From: Kingella sp. (in: b-proteobacteria)
GTDB lineage: Bacteria > Pseudomonadota > Gammaproteobacteria > Burkholderiales > Neisseriaceae
Direction of reading: 5' to 3'
NCBI RefSeq assembly: GCF_030527935.1
Contig: NZ_JAUMZV010000029.1
Location: forward strand, 1-28,308
Length of the DNA stretch: 28,308 nucleotides
A program made the translations under genes and the position numbers. The notes below the pieces were generated by a model. It saw nothing but the letters and a program-made list of their open reading frames with translations, had not been told where the DNA came from and made no database searches. Of this stretch, positions 1 through 7,866 are shown piece after piece (the stretch's first letter is position 1; every line of letters begins with the position of its first letter).

Positions 1-51
1 CACGTTTTTAGGGCATAAAAGATGTCTATGGAAATAGTGAATACAGGTTCT
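1..51 (-). repeat. Truncated copy of a MITE-like element
   Basis: The complement of these 51 bases is identical to 20679-20729, the left end of the complete 162-bp element at 20679-20840. The conserved tip, beginning AGAACCTGTATTCACTATTT, faces xerC. The rest of the element would lie before base 1. This suggests that the window starts where an assembly broke in a repeat. Confidence 0.85.
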
Positions 52-81
52 TAAATTACGGCATATAGGGAAAAAAGCTTG

Positions 82-972
82 CTACCGTTGCTTCTTCCCC
101 CGCCGCGCCCTTGGATGCGTTTCATCATACACCGCCGCCAAATGGTCAAAATCCAGCTTGGTATAAATCTGCGTGCTGGACAAACTCGCGTGCCCCAGCA
201 AATCCTGCACCGCCCGCAAGTCGCGCGATGCTTGCAGCAAATGCCCCGCAAAGCTGTGGCGCAGCATATGCGGCGAAATATGCTGCGGGCTGCCGTGCTG
301 TTGCGCCCAATTATCCAGCCGCTTGGCGATTTGGCGGCTGCCCAAGCGCGTGCCGTGTTGCGTGGTGAACAGCGCGGTTTCGTGTGGCTGCGCGGGGCGT
401 TGCGCCAACCATTGTTGCAACAGCGCAACACTGTTGTGCGTCAGCGGCACTTGCCGTTGCTTATTGCCCTTGCCGTGCACATTCAGCCAGCCCGCGTCCA
501 AATACACATCGTTCAGGTTCAAACTCGCCAGCTCCGCCAGTCGCAAGCCGCTGCCATAAAATAACTCGGCGATGGCTTGGTCGCGCAGCGCAAGCGTGTC
601 ATCCGCGGCGGCGGGCTGGTCTAGCAAGGCGTTGATGGTGTCGCGCTCAATCGCGCGGGGCAGGCGTTGCGGCTTTTTTGGTGCTTTGATGTTTTGCACG
701 GGGTTGGTTTTCAGGCTGCCTTGTTGCACCAAATATTCGCCATATTGCCGCCATGCTGACAAGGCGCGGGCTAGGCTGCTGGCGTGCAAACCGCGCTGCG
801 AAAGCTGGCGAAAGGCAGCCTGAAAATCAGAGCGCGTGGGCTGCGCGGTTTCGGGCAGCAAATTGCCCAACTCGCGCAACTCGCGTTCATACGCGGTGAG
901 CGTATGCGGCGAGCGGTTGCGCTGGCGTTGCGCGGTTAAATAGGCTTCAAGCTGGGCAAGAAAGGGGTGCAT
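82..972 (-). CDS. xerC: Tyrosine recombinase XerC
   Basis: Site-specific tyrosine recombinase that, with XerD, resolves chromosome dimers at dif during division. The 296-aa product matches the usual XerC length. It has an N-terminal SAM-like core-binding domain (about 1-90) and a C-terminal catalytic domain. All catalytic residues are visible: R144 (GSGLRLAEL), K168 (HGKGNKQR), H235 and R238 (HMLRHSF), H261 (LLGHASL) and nucleophile Y270 (QIYTKLDF). The start chosen is the ATG at 972, preceded by GGAT with 7-nt spacing; the ATGs at 978 and 981 are alternatives that add up to three residues. Two DUS-like stretches lie in the coding sequence, read as QGSLK and FQAAF. It lies downstream of the response regulator, separated by a DUS hairpin. 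XerC is favoured over XerD by overall resemblance. Confidence 0.93.
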   Translation of the reverse strand: MHPFLAQLEAYLTAQRQRNRSPHTLTAYERELRELGNLLPETAQPTRSDFQAAFRQLSQRGLHASSLARALSAWRQYGEYLVQQGSLKTNPVQNIKAPKKPQRLPRAIERDTINALLDQPAAADDTLALRDQAIAELFYGSGLRLAELASLNLNDVYLDAGWLNVHGKGNKQRQVPLTHNSVALLQQWLAQRPAQPHETALFTTQHGTRLGSRQIAKRLDNWAQQHGSPQHISPHMLRHSFAGHLLQASRDLRAVQDLLGHASLSSTQIYTKLDFDHLAAVYDETHPRARRGKKQR

Positions 973-988
973 AACCATCATCCAATCA

Positions 989-1032
989 AAAGCAGCCTGA
1001 AAGCGGAAAATGCGTTTTCAGGCTGCCTTTAT
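989..1032 (-). terminator. DUS inverted-pair hairpin after the response regulator
   Basis: Two facing DUS copies (AAGCAGCCTGAAA and TTTTCAGGCTGCC) with a short loop form a strong stem, followed on the minus strand by a T run. It lies between the response regulator stop and the xerC start, so xerC is reached by read-through or has its own promoter. The left copy is the AA- dialect variant. Confidence 0.7.
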
Positions 1033-1040
1033 CTAGCGTG

Positions 1041-1724
1041 TTAATTCTTCACAAACAAATAACCCAAGCCGCGCACGGTTTGAATCAGCGATGCGTCGCC
1101 TAATTTGTGGCGAATGCTGGAAATATGCACATCAATGCTGCGGTCAAATTTCGCCAGCTTGCGGTCCAACGCTTCTTGCGACAGGTTTTCCTTGCTCACC
1201 ACTTGCCCTGCGTGGCGCATCAGCACTTCCAGCAGGTTAAACTCGGTGCTGGTGAGTTCCAGCATACTGTCGCCCACCATTGCTTGTCGCTTGGATGGGA
1301 ACAGGGTTACACCGCTGGCAACAATGCTGGCGGATGCGGCGTTGGCATCGGGGTTTTGCTGCGCGCGGCGCAAAATGGCGTTGATGCGTGCCAGCAATTC
1401 GCGCGGCTGGCAAGGCTTGGGCACATAATCGTCTGCGCCCATTTCCAAACCGATGATGCGGTCAATGTCGTCACCTTTGGCGGTGAGCATAATCACGGGG
1501 ATTTTGCTTTGCGCGCGCACGGTTTTGAGCACATCCAAGCCGTTCATCTTTGGCATCATGGAATCCAGCACCACCACGTCGTAGTGGGTGTTGCCCAAGA
1601 TTTCTTGCACGCCGCTTTCGCCATCGGGCATACGGGTTACATCCAAGCCTTCGGCGGTTAGGTATTCGGTTAAAAGTTCGGTGAGAAGGTCGTCGTCGTC
1701 CACCAATAATACTTTGCTGCTCAT
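1041..1724 (-). CDS. misR: OmpR-family response regulator, CpxR/MisR type
   Basis: Two-component transcription factor of 227 aa. The receiver domain (about 3-115) has the acidic pocket DDDD (9-12), phospho-acceptor D54 in VVLDSMMP, T81 and K103 in YVPKP. The C-terminal winged-helix DNA-binding domain spans about 130-226. The stretch around LSQEALDRKL, FDRSIDVHIS and LRxKL-type IRHKL is typical of the CpxR subgroup, which in Neisseria is MisR, a regulator of envelope stress and surface genes. Start is ATG at 1724 with an AAGGAT Shine-Dalgarno. Unlike misRS or cpxRA, no histidine kinase gene follows; xerC does. Three GTAAA motifs lie upstream (see regulatory entry). The family assignment is firm; the name misR is by resemblance. 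Confidence 0.88.
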   Translation of the reverse strand: MSSKVLLVDDDDLLTELLTEYLTAEGLDVTRMPDGESGVQEILGNTHYDVVVLDSMMPKMNGLDVLKTVRAQSKIPVIMLTAKGDDIDRIIGLEMGADDYVPKPCQPRELLARINAILRRAQQNPDANAASASIVASGVTLFPSKRQAMVGDSMLELTSTEFNLLEVLMRHAGQVVSKENLSQEALDRKLAKFDRSIDVHISSIRHKLGDASLIQTVRGLGYLFVKN

Positions 1725-1780
1725 GTCTTTATCCTTTGTTTAGTGTTAGGAAAATACAACGGTATCTTAACAGTTTTGTT

Positions 1781-1845
1781 TTTACATTCATAGCTGTTTG
1801 TTTACTGTTTTTGCAATTTTTTTCAAACGATACAAGCGTCTTTAC
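1781..1845 (-). promoter_or_regulatory. Phased GTAAA motifs upstream of misR-like gene
   Basis: On the minus strand GTAAA occurs at 1845-1841, 1805-1801 and 1785-1781, with centres 40 and 20 bp apart, so they lie on one face of the helix. CpxR recognises paired GTAAA half-sites, usually with a 5-nt gap, so the wider spacing here is atypical. An extended -10-like TGTTAAGAT lies just downstream at about 1773-1765. Autoregulation is inferred. Confidence 0.4.
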
Positions 1846-2051
1846 AGTTTTCAGGCTGCCTTGGGCGGCGACTTTTTGTCTAATTGGGCGACGGCTCAAT
1901 GCTGTTGTTGGGTAAGGGGTATAGGACGAATGCTCAAATGGGTTTTCGGTTTAAGTGGTTTTTAGCTTCGCAACTCCGCTTCGCTACGCAGGCTGCCTAT
2001 TGGCTAAACGTTAAGGCAGCCTGAAACAGCAAAACAAGCAATATTGGGCAT

Positions 2052-2074
2052 GGTTAAACGGTGCGTGGCAAAGC
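2052..2074 (+). repeat. Direct repeat flanking the FAD oxidase, copy 1
   Basis: Begins GGTTAAACGGTGCGTGGCAA and recurs in the same orientation at 3641-3663. Both copies are followed by ACCCTACT and then a DUS, so the similarity extends beyond the core. Confidence 0.7.
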
Positions 2075-2113
2075 TACCCTACTTGCTTATAGGCAGCCTG
2101 AAAACTATTCCGC

Positions 2114-3484
2114 CTATTCCAACACCTTGCCCGCATTCATCAGCCCCTGCGGGTCTAGCTGCGCTTTAATCGCGCGCATTAGGGCGATTTCGTCTGCGCT
2201 GCGAACGTGGGGCAACCAATGTTTTTTCAGGCTGCCTATGCCGTGTTCCGCTGCAATCGTACCGCCTTGCGCCAACACGTTGCGATACACCACCGTGTTT
2301 ACGGCGTGTTCAAATTGATACACATCGTTGCTGCGGATGGGCAGAAAGGTGTTGTAGTGCAAACTGCCGTCGCCCAAATGTCCAAACATCACGATTTGCA
2401 TCTCGGGATAGGCGGCGAGTAGCTCGGCATCGCAGGCGGCGGTGAACGCTGCCACGCGCTCAATCGGCATGGCGATGTCGTGTTTGATGTTTGCGCCTAG
2501 GCTGCGCTGCGCGGCGGAAATGTGTTCGCGTAATGTCCATAAATCGGCGCGTTCTTGCTGCGATTGCGCGAGCGTGGCGTTTTCGTAGCCCAAGTTGAAT
2601 AAATATTCCGCCAGCAAATCGCCCAAATCGTCGCGCGGCAGGCTGTCGGTAAGCTCCACAAGGATGTGCCACGGTGCGGCAAGCGGCGCGGTGATGCGGC
2701 TGAATTGGGCAGATAGACTCAGCGCAAATTCGCTGATGAGTTCAAAGCTGCACAGCCGTTCGGCAAAATGGTTTTTGATGTGCGACAACAGGGTTACGGC
2801 AGCCTGAATGTTGTCCACACCCACCCATGCGGTTGCCACGGCTTGCGGCGGGGCAAAGAGTTTGAGCGTTGCGCCTGTGATGATGCCGAGTGTGCCTTCG
2901 CTGCCGATAAACAGATGGCGCGTTTCATAGCCTGTGGTGTTTTTGTGCAACGGCATCAGGTGGTTGAGCAGCTCGCCATTGGGCAGCACCACTTCCAGCC
3001 CCAGCACCAAATCGCGCATCGTGCCGTAGCGCAGCACGTTTAAGCCGCCTGCGTTGGTGGCGATGTTGCCGCCGATTTGGCAACTGCCTTCGCTGGCAAG
3101 CGACAGCGGGAAAAAGCGTTGATGCGCGGCGGCGGCGGTTTGCACGTTTTGCAGGATGCAGCCCGAATCCACCATTATCGTGTTGTCGGCGAGATTGACG
3201 CGGCGGATGCGGTTGAGTTTGCTTAAATTGAGCAGCACGCCGCTTTGCGCCACGCTGCCGCCCACTGTGCCTGTGTTGCCGCCTTGTGGCGTGATGGCGA
3301 TGCGGTGGGCGGCGCAAAAGCGCACGATTTTTTGCACGCTGTCCACGCTCATCGGCTGCACGACTAGGCTGTTTGCGCTGGTGTAGCGTTTGCGCTGGTC
3401 TAGCAAAAAGGGGGCGGGGTCGGCGGGGAACTCGGCGGGGGAAAGGAATTGGGCTAGGTGTTGGCGCAGGGTTTCGGGGGGCAT
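2114..3484 (-). CDS. FAD-linked 2-hydroxyacid dehydrogenase/oxidase (GlcD family)
   Basis: The 456-aa protein belongs to the vanillyl-alcohol-oxidase flavoprotein family that includes GlcD, D-lactate dehydrogenase and D-2-hydroxyglutarate dehydrogenase. The N-terminal FAD-binding domain shows PQGGNTGTVGGS (66-77), IGGNIATNAGG (137-147) and GSEGTLGIIT (194-203). The C-terminal FAD-oxidase domain has GHLGDGSLHYN and EHGIGSLKK, where the family places metal- and substrate-binding histidines. It probably oxidises a D-2-hydroxyacid (lactate, glycolate or 2-hydroxyglutarate) and passes electrons to quinone or an electron-transfer protein; the substrate cannot be decided from sequence. The start at 3484 is directly preceded by a DUS, with AAGG about 10 nt upstream. 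It is a single gene flanked by direct repeats and no glcE or glcF is nearby. The GSLK in EHGIGSLKK is encoded by a DUS. Confidence 0.88.
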   Translation of the reverse strand: MPPETLRQHLAQFLSPAEFPADPAPFLLDQRKRYTSANSLVVQPMSVDSVQKIVRFCAAHRIAITPQGGNTGTVGGSVAQSGVLLNLSKLNRIRRVNLADNTIMVDSGCILQNVQTAAAAHQRFFPLSLASEGSCQIGGNIATNAGGLNVLRYGTMRDLVLGLEVVLPNGELLNHLMPLHKNTTGYETRHLFIGSEGTLGIITGATLKLFAPPQAVATAWVGVDNIQAAVTLLSHIKNHFAERLCSFELISEFALSLSAQFSRITAPLAAPWHILVELTDSLPRDDLGDLLAEYLFNLGYENATLAQSQQERADLWTLREHISAAQRSLGANIKHDIAMPIERVAAFTAACDAELLAAYPEMQIVMFGHLGDGSLHYNTFLPIRSNDVYQFEHAVNTVVYRNVLAQGGTIAAEHGIGSLKKHWLPHVRSADEIALMRAIKAQLDPQGLMNAGKVLE

Positions 3485-3640
3485 TTTCAGGCTGCCTTGG
3501 GGTGTTTACGGGATGGGCGATGGCTGCGGCGATGTAATCTTGTTTTCCATGTGAACAAGGATAATGCGGCGGGTGGGCGTTTGGGGCTGCGCTGGGATGC
3601 GTTGCGCTTGTTTTCAGGCTGCCTTTAAGGTGGTTTGCAG

Positions 3641-3663
3641 GGTTAAACGGTGCGTGGCAAAGC
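3641..3663 (+). repeat. Direct repeat flanking the FAD oxidase, copy 2
   Basis: Same sequence as 2052-2074 and also followed by a DUS. The two copies bracket the GlcD-family gene. Confidence 0.7.
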
Positions 3664-3783
3664 CACATACCCTACTTTTAGATTGTTTGCCATAGGCAGC
3701 CTGAAAACAAATTTATGGACTTCTACAAGACTAAAATCACTCAAACGATTGGACAACAATCCACCGTCTTTATTGTGCATCTT

Positions 3784-3828
3784 GTTTTCAGGCTGCCCCT
3801 GATTACTTGCCATAGGCAGCCTGAAAAC
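3784..3828 (-). terminator. DUS inverted-pair hairpin after ppc
   Basis: GTTTTCAGGCTGCC and GGCAGCCTGAAAAC face each other across a loop of about 17 nt, directly downstream of the ppc stop codon on the minus strand. It is a likely intrinsic terminator that also serves as an uptake signal. Confidence 0.65.
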
Positions 3829-3856
3829 GAAAATGGAACGGCTCATCGCCAACCGC

Positions 3857-6559
3857 CTAACCCGTATTCCGCAACCCCTGCGCCACACCGTTAATCGTTT
3901 GATGCACCATTTGCAACACGCGCTCGTTGTGCGGCTCTTGGCGCAGCTTGCGCAGCAGGGCAACTTGCAAGCCACCCAGCGCGTTCAAATAGGGAATGCG
4001 CAGCGCAAGGCTGCGGGCAAGCGGGCGGTTGTCGGCAAGCAGGGCTTCGGTTTGCAGGATGTCCAGCAGGGCTTTCAGGCTGCGTTGGTATTCGGCTTTG
4101 ATGGTGGCGAAAATCGCCGCGCCGTGTTCGGCATCTTGGCTCAACGCGGCGTAGTGTTCGGCAAGGATTAAATCGGTTTTCGCCATCACTTGCTCCATGT
4201 TAGACAGCATGGCGCGGAAAAATTGGTTTTGCTGGGCGTGCTGTTGCAGGGCGTTCAGGCAGCCTGAATCTTTGGCACACAGCTCTTCCACCGCGCTGCC
4301 AAAGCCATACCACGCGGGCAGCATCAGGCGGTTTTGCGTCCACGAGAACACCCACGGAATCGCGCGTAAATCTTGTATCCGCGCCAAAGTTTTGCGGCTG
4401 GCGGGGCGGCTGCCCAAGTTCAGGCTGGCAATTTGCTCAATCGGGCTGGTTTGCAAAAAGTAATCAATAAAGCCCTGCCGCGTAATCAGCGCGCGATAGT
4501 GGGCAAACGAGCTTTCCGACAGCGCGTTCATCAGCTTCACATCGGGGTCGGGCGTGGCAGGCAGCAACGTGGCTTCCAGTGTGGCGGCGACCAACGCTTC
4601 CAGATTGCGGCTGGCGTTGCTGGCATCGCCGTATTTGGCGGTGAGCACTTCGCCTTGCTCGGTGATGCGGATTTGCCCGCCCACGCTGCCCGCAGGCTGC
4701 GCCAAAATGGCTTGGTAAGACGGGCCACCGCCGCGCCCCACGCTGCCACCGCGCCCGTGGAACAGGCGGATGCGGATGTTGTGCTGCTGAAACAGGCGCA
4801 CCAAGCCAATCTCGGCTTGATACAAGCCCCAAGTGCTGCTGATGTAGCCGCCGTCTTTGTTGCTATCGGAATAGCCGAGCATGATTTCTTGGATATTGTC
4901 GCGGCTGGCAATCAAGGCGCGATACCAATCGTTGCTAAACAGCGTTTGCATCACAGAAACGGCGTTGGCAAGCGCTTCAATTGTTTCAAACAGCGGCACA
5001 ATATTGATACGGCTTTCAGGCTGCCCATCGCGCAGCGCGAGCAAGCCCGTTTCTTTTAAGATTAACGCCAGCACAAGCAAATCGCTGGGCTGCTCGCAGT
5101 TGGAAATAATGCTTTGCGTGATGGCATCTTCGCCAAACGCTTCCTTGATTTTTCGCGCTTCGTGGAAAATGTCCAACTCGCGCTGCGTCTCTTCGCTGTA
5201 TGCAATAAACGGCGTGTACAGCGGGCGTTGGTGTTGCAATTCGCGCAGCAACACCGCTTGTTTTTCGTTTTCAGGCAGCCGCAGATAATCTTCCAAATCG
5301 GCAGCCTGAAACAGCTCGGCGACCACATGAGCGTGTTTTTCCGCGTGCTGACGCAAGTCCAACGGCATCAAATGAAAACCGCACACCGAAACGGTGCGGA
5401 TGATGTCGGCAATGCGCCCGTTTGCCAACGCTTCGCTGCGGTTGTCGCGCAACGAATCTTGCAGCGTGTGCAAATCGCGCAAAAATTCCGCCGCATCGGC
5501 ATACGGCTCGCCCACGCCAAAACGGCAGCCCAACGGCGCGCCCAATTCATGCGCCTTGCCCACCATCCGCGCCATCACATAAGCCACCGCACGGCGATAC
5601 GGCTCTTCCTGCCGCGCCACTTCCGTATCGGGTGATTTGGCCGACAACACCAACACCCCATCGTTCACATTCACACGGCGAATAGACAACGGCAGTTCCT
5701 GATACAGCGCGTCCAATTCGCGGCGATAATGATGAAACGCCGCATTGGCGTGATAACGAAACGCATCGTGCAAGGTCTGCGCTGAAACGAACGGATTGCC
5801 ATCCCTATCGCCGCCAATCCAGCCACCAATTTTCAACACATTGGGCACCCGAATCTGCGGATAGGCAGCCTGAAAATGCTTTTCCATATCGCGGTAAACA
5901 CGCGGCAGCGCGCTAAAAAAGCTGCGCGGAAAAATGTTTACCCCATTTTGGATTTCGCTTTGCACGCTCAATTTAAAATGCCGCGTTTCGCTGGTTTGCC
6001 ACAACGTCAGCAGCACAATATACATCTCGCGCTGCAACTCCGCCAAAGCATCCGCGCTTTTGCACAGCTCGCGGCGCGGCAGCAGCGCGCGAATCTTGCG
6101 GTGCGACATCAACGTCGCCTGCCGTTGCACCTCAGTGGGATGCGCGGTCAAAACAGGGCTCACCAGCGTGTGGTCCAACACATCTTGCACCACATCCTGC
6201 GCCACCTGCTCCGCTTGCAGCTTGCGCACCGTTTCCGCCATGCTACCATCCTGCGCCGCGCTGCCCTTTTGCTCATGCACCAAACGGCGGCGTTCATGGT
6301 GCACATCTTCGGCAATGTTTAAAATTTGCGCAAAAATGCCCACCGCCGTGATTAAATTTTCCGTTTGTTCGTCCGACAAACTGGGCAGCAGCTCGGTGAT
6401 AATCTTGCTGCTGTCTTGCGCCTTCGCCAAAATTTTCAGCGCATTGACCACAATTTCATCGGCATGGCTTTCCAGCACGGCATACAGTGACGCAGTCATA
6501 AATTCCGCATCGGCAACGAGTTCCACATCTTTGGGATTGTTTAACAGAGAAAGTTGCAT
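3857..6559 (-). CDS. ppc: Phosphoenolpyruvate carboxylase
   Basis: Cytosolic enzyme that adds bicarbonate to PEP to form oxaloacetate, replenishing the TCA cycle. From the ATG at 6559 the product is 900 aa, normal for bacterial PEPC. Motifs in order are the catalytic-histidine region VLTAHPTEVQRQ, GGWIGGDRDGNPFV, LGYSDSNKDGGY, the glycine-rich loop FHGRGGSVGRGGGP, RITEQGEVL, and the C-terminal RNTG that reaches the active site. The open frame continues 28 codons upstream to 6643, but that stretch does not look like PEPC, and alignment favours MQLSLLNNP as the N terminus. The Shine-Dalgarno is weak. DUS copies lie in the coding sequence (for example near 5025 and 5870). It is a single gene; the head-to-tail spacer to the next minus-strand gene is full of repeats. 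Confidence 0.96.
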   Translation of the reverse strand: MQLSLLNNPKDVELVADAEFMTASLYAVLESHADEIVVNALKILAKAQDSSKIITELLPSLSDEQTENLITAVGIFAQILNIAEDVHHERRRLVHEQKGSAAQDGSMAETVRKLQAEQVAQDVVQDVLDHTLVSPVLTAHPTEVQRQATLMSHRKIRALLPRRELCKSADALAELQREMYIVLLTLWQTSETRHFKLSVQSEIQNGVNIFPRSFFSALPRVYRDMEKHFQAAYPQIRVPNVLKIGGWIGGDRDGNPFVSAQTLHDAFRYHANAAFHHYRRELDALYQELPLSIRRVNVNDGVLVLSAKSPDTEVARQEEPYRRAVAYVMARMVGKAHELGAPLGCRFGVGEPYADAAEFLRDLHTLQDSLRDNRSEALANGRIADIIRTVSVCGFHLMPLDLRQHAEKHAHVVAELFQAADLEDYLRLPENEKQAVLLRELQHQRPLYTPFIAYSEETQRELDIFHEARKIKEAFGEDAITQSIISNCEQPSDLLVLALILKETGLLALRDGQPESRINIVPLFETIEALANAVSVMQTLFSNDWYRALIASRDNIQEIMLGYSDSNKDGGYISSTWGLYQAEIGLVRLFQQHNIRIRLFHGRGGSVGRGGGPSYQAILAQPAGSVGGQIRITEQGEVLTAKYGDASNASRNLEALVAATLEATLLPATPDPDVKLMNALSESSFAHYRALITRQGFIDYFLQTSPIEQIASLNLGSRPASRKTLARIQDLRAIPWVFSWTQNRLMLPAWYGFGSAVEELCAKDSGCLNALQQHAQQNQFFRAMLSNMEQVMAKTDLILAEHYAALSQDAEHGAAIFATIKAEYQRSLKALLDILQTEALLADNRPLARSLALRIPYLNALGGLQVALLRKLRQEPHNERVLQMVHQTINGVAQGLRNTG

Positions 6560-6737
6560 GGTAGGCTTTCGGTTGAATGCAAAAGATGGGCGATTGTAGC
6601 GCGGAACGGCGGGGGTGTTAAGGATAGTTAAGAAAATCAACAAATAAGCAGCCTGAAATGCTGTTTAACGCTCATTCCATCAAGCAATAATATCCGCCTA
6701 ATATTCATGGCGTTATTTTTGGCAGCGCAAAAACCGC

Positions 6738-6766
6738 TTGCATCGCCACGCAGATTTTGGTTTAAT
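6738..6766 (+). promoter_or_regulatory. Sigma-70 promoter of the tRNA-Val/tRNA-Asp unit
   Basis: TTGCAT (6738-6743), 17-bp spacer, TTTAAT (6761-6766), followed by a GC-rich discriminator (GCGCGC), typical of stable-RNA promoters under stringent control. The first tRNA starts 30 bp downstream. Confidence 0.65.
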
Positions 6767-6795
6767 GCGCGCTTTCGCTAAATGGCGAAAACAAT

Positions 6796-6871
6796 GGGTG
6801 ATTAGCTCAGTTGGTAGAGCGTCTGCCTTACAAGCAGAATGTCGGCGGTTCGACTCCGTCATCACCCACCA
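6796..6871 (+). tRNA. tRNA-Val (anticodon UAC)
   Basis: A 76-nt cloverleaf. The acceptor stem is GGGTGAT/ATCACCC, the D arm GCTCAGTTGGTAGAGC, the anticodon stem TCTGC/GCAGA around loop CTTACAA, and the T arm GGCGG/CCGTC with loop TTCGACT. CCA is encoded. It is the first gene of a two-tRNA transcript. Confidence 0.97.
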
Positions 6872-6905
6872 GTTTTGGCAGGTGCTTTAACGGCAGTTGT
6901 CATGC

Positions 6906-6982
6906 GCGGTGGTAGCTCAGTTGGTTAGAGTACCGGCCTGTCACGCCGGTGGTCGCGGGTTCGAGCCCCGTCCACCGCGCCA
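6906..6982 (+). tRNA. tRNA-Asp (anticodon GUC)
   Basis: A 77-nt cloverleaf. The acceptor stem is GCGGTGG/CCACCGC, the discriminator base is G and CCA is encoded. The anticodon loop CTGTCAC carries GTC, and the T arm has GCGGGTTCGAGCCCCGT. It lies 34 nt after tRNA-Val and is followed by an intrinsic terminator. Confidence 0.97.
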
Positions 6983-6987
6983 AAATT

Positions 6988-7019
6988 TAAACCGTACCCC
7001 AATGGGTGCGGTTTTTTTG
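6988..7019 (+). terminator. Intrinsic terminator of the tRNA unit
   Basis: AAACCGTACCC and GGGTGCGGTTT form a stem with one mismatch around loop CAAT, followed by a T run. This is one of the few terminators here that is not built from DUS. Confidence 0.85.
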
Positions 7020-7083
7020 TGGCTGGGTTTTTGATGTTTGCTGATGCTTTGCGCCATTCTGCCCGTTGGATAATCCAATGGAT

Positions 7084-7129
7084 AAAAGGCAGCCTGAAAA
7101 CGTATTTCTTGTTTTCAGGCTGCCTTTTT
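7084..7129. terminator. DUS inverted-pair hairpin, probably bidirectional
   Basis: AAAAGGCAGCCTGAAAAC faces GTTTTCAGGCTGCCTTTTT with a 10-nt loop between the tRNA unit (+) and trxA (-). The T run and matching A run suit termination in both directions. Confidence 0.75.
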
Positions 7130-7172
7130 GTGTTGATGTGTGTGTTTCGGTTTTTATGTTTCGGTTCTTATC

Positions 7173-7502
7173 TTACGCAAGCGATGCGTTTAAAAATGCT
7201 TCTAGCTGGGGTTTGGCTAGTGCGCCCACTTTGTTGGCAACATTTTTGCCGTCTTTAAAGATAATCATGGTGGGAATGCCGCGAATGCCAAATTGGGCGG
7301 GGATGTTTTGGTTTTCATCCACATTCATTTTGGCGATTTTCATTTTGCCGTCATACTCTTCGGCAAGTTGGTCAAGAATGGGGGCTATCATTTTGCAAGG
7401 CCCGCACCAAGGTGCCCAAAAATCCAGCAGCACGGGGATAGAAGATTGCAACACTTCGGCTGCAAAGTTGTCATCGGTTACATGGACAATTTTATCGCTC
7501 AT
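7173..7502 (-). CDS. trxA: Thioredoxin 1
   Basis: Small cytosolic dithiol-disulfide oxidoreductase that reduces protein disulfides using electrons from thioredoxin reductase. The product is 109 aa, the normal TrxA length. The active site WCGPC has C33 and C36, with the preceding FWAPW, buried Asp in LLDFWA and the cis-proline turn GIPTMIIF. The start at 7502 (MSDKIVHVTD) has a good AAGGAAAA ribosome site; the frame stays open 21 codons further upstream, but those residues do not resemble thioredoxin. It is monocistronic, converging on the tRNA unit and divergent from dcuB. Confidence 0.97.
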   Translation of the reverse strand: MSDKIVHVTDDNFAAEVLQSSIPVLLDFWAPWCGPCKMIAPILDQLAEEYDGKMKIAKMNVDENQNIPAQFGIRGIPTMIIFKDGKNVANKVGALAKPQLEAFLNASLA

Positions 7503-7866
7503 TTTGTTTTCCTTATTGGGGGTAGTTAAGGCTGACAAGATAAGGCTTTGCGGATGGGATTTCAAGGGCGATTGTTTTTGGATATTTGCGAAATAGTGTG
7601 TTTACGGGTTTCAACCTTGCGCGTTGCGCTGTGGTATACCCCTTTGGCTTTGCATAAGTTCGCATGGCCAAATCAAAGATTTAGATGCTCACTTATACCC
7701 AAATCAAAGATTTGGACAAAGGGGCAAGGCTGCCTATTGCATGATGGGCAGCCTGAAAACGGATAATGGATTTCAGGCTGCCTTTGCGAACGGCACTTTC
7801 TAAATTATAGATAATATAGATAAGTGTTAAAATGCGTTATCACTCGTTTACAAATCGGAGTTTATT
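7503..7866. other. Divergent spacer between trxA and dcuB with palindromic repeats
   Basis: No gene seen. It contains nested inverted repeats (7639-7724, separate entry), a facing DUS pair at 7746-7784, and an AT-rich dcuB leader (7800-7850). A possible dcuB promoter is TTGCGA (7784-7789), 16-bp spacer, TATAGA (7806-7811). I found no clear FNR box (TTGAT-N4-ATCAA). Confidence 0.5.
7639..7724. repeat. Nested palindromic structure upstream of dcuB
   Basis: CCCCTTTG (7639-7646) pairs with CAAAGGGG (7717-7724). Inside, an 18-bp unit, CCAAATCAAAGATTT(A/G)GA, occurs twice as direct copies at 7668-7685 and 7699-7716 and is itself nearly palindromic. ATAAGT and ACTTAT give another inner pair. Possibly a small unlisted repeat element or a folded leader. 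Confidence 0.5.

Larger units (their letters stand above)
1725..2113. other. 389-bp spacer with no gene: regulatory motifs and repeats
   Basis: The first 125 bases are AT-rich and are probably the response regulator promoter. The rest holds a single DUS (about 1850), a TTTTAGCTTCGCAACTCCGC repeat at 1960-1999 that recurs at 20637-20675, a facing DUS pair (1990-2024), and at 2052-2074 a GGTTAAACGGTGCGTGGCAA repeat that recurs at 3641-3663. I see no coding sequence here. Confidence 0.7.
3485..3856. other. 372-bp spacer with no gene: DUS and repeat fragments
   Basis: Holds five DUS copies (about 3485, 3613, 3695, 3786 and 3815), the second flanking repeat (3641-3663), and at 3832-3853 a degraded end of the ATGGAGCG palindromic element found complete at 17579 and 28049. 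An ORF reading across part of it on the minus strand looks spurious. Confidence 0.65.

Noticed and set aside
2925..3668. 247-aa minus-strand ORF overlapping the FAD oxidase in another frame
   Set aside because: Rich in Arg, Pro and His with no domain; the overlapping frame encodes a clear FAD oxidase.
4373..5059. 228-aa plus-strand ORF inside ppc
   Set aside because: It is antisense to PEP carboxylase, which has all family motifs; the product has no recognisable features. It is a by-product of GC-rich codon use.
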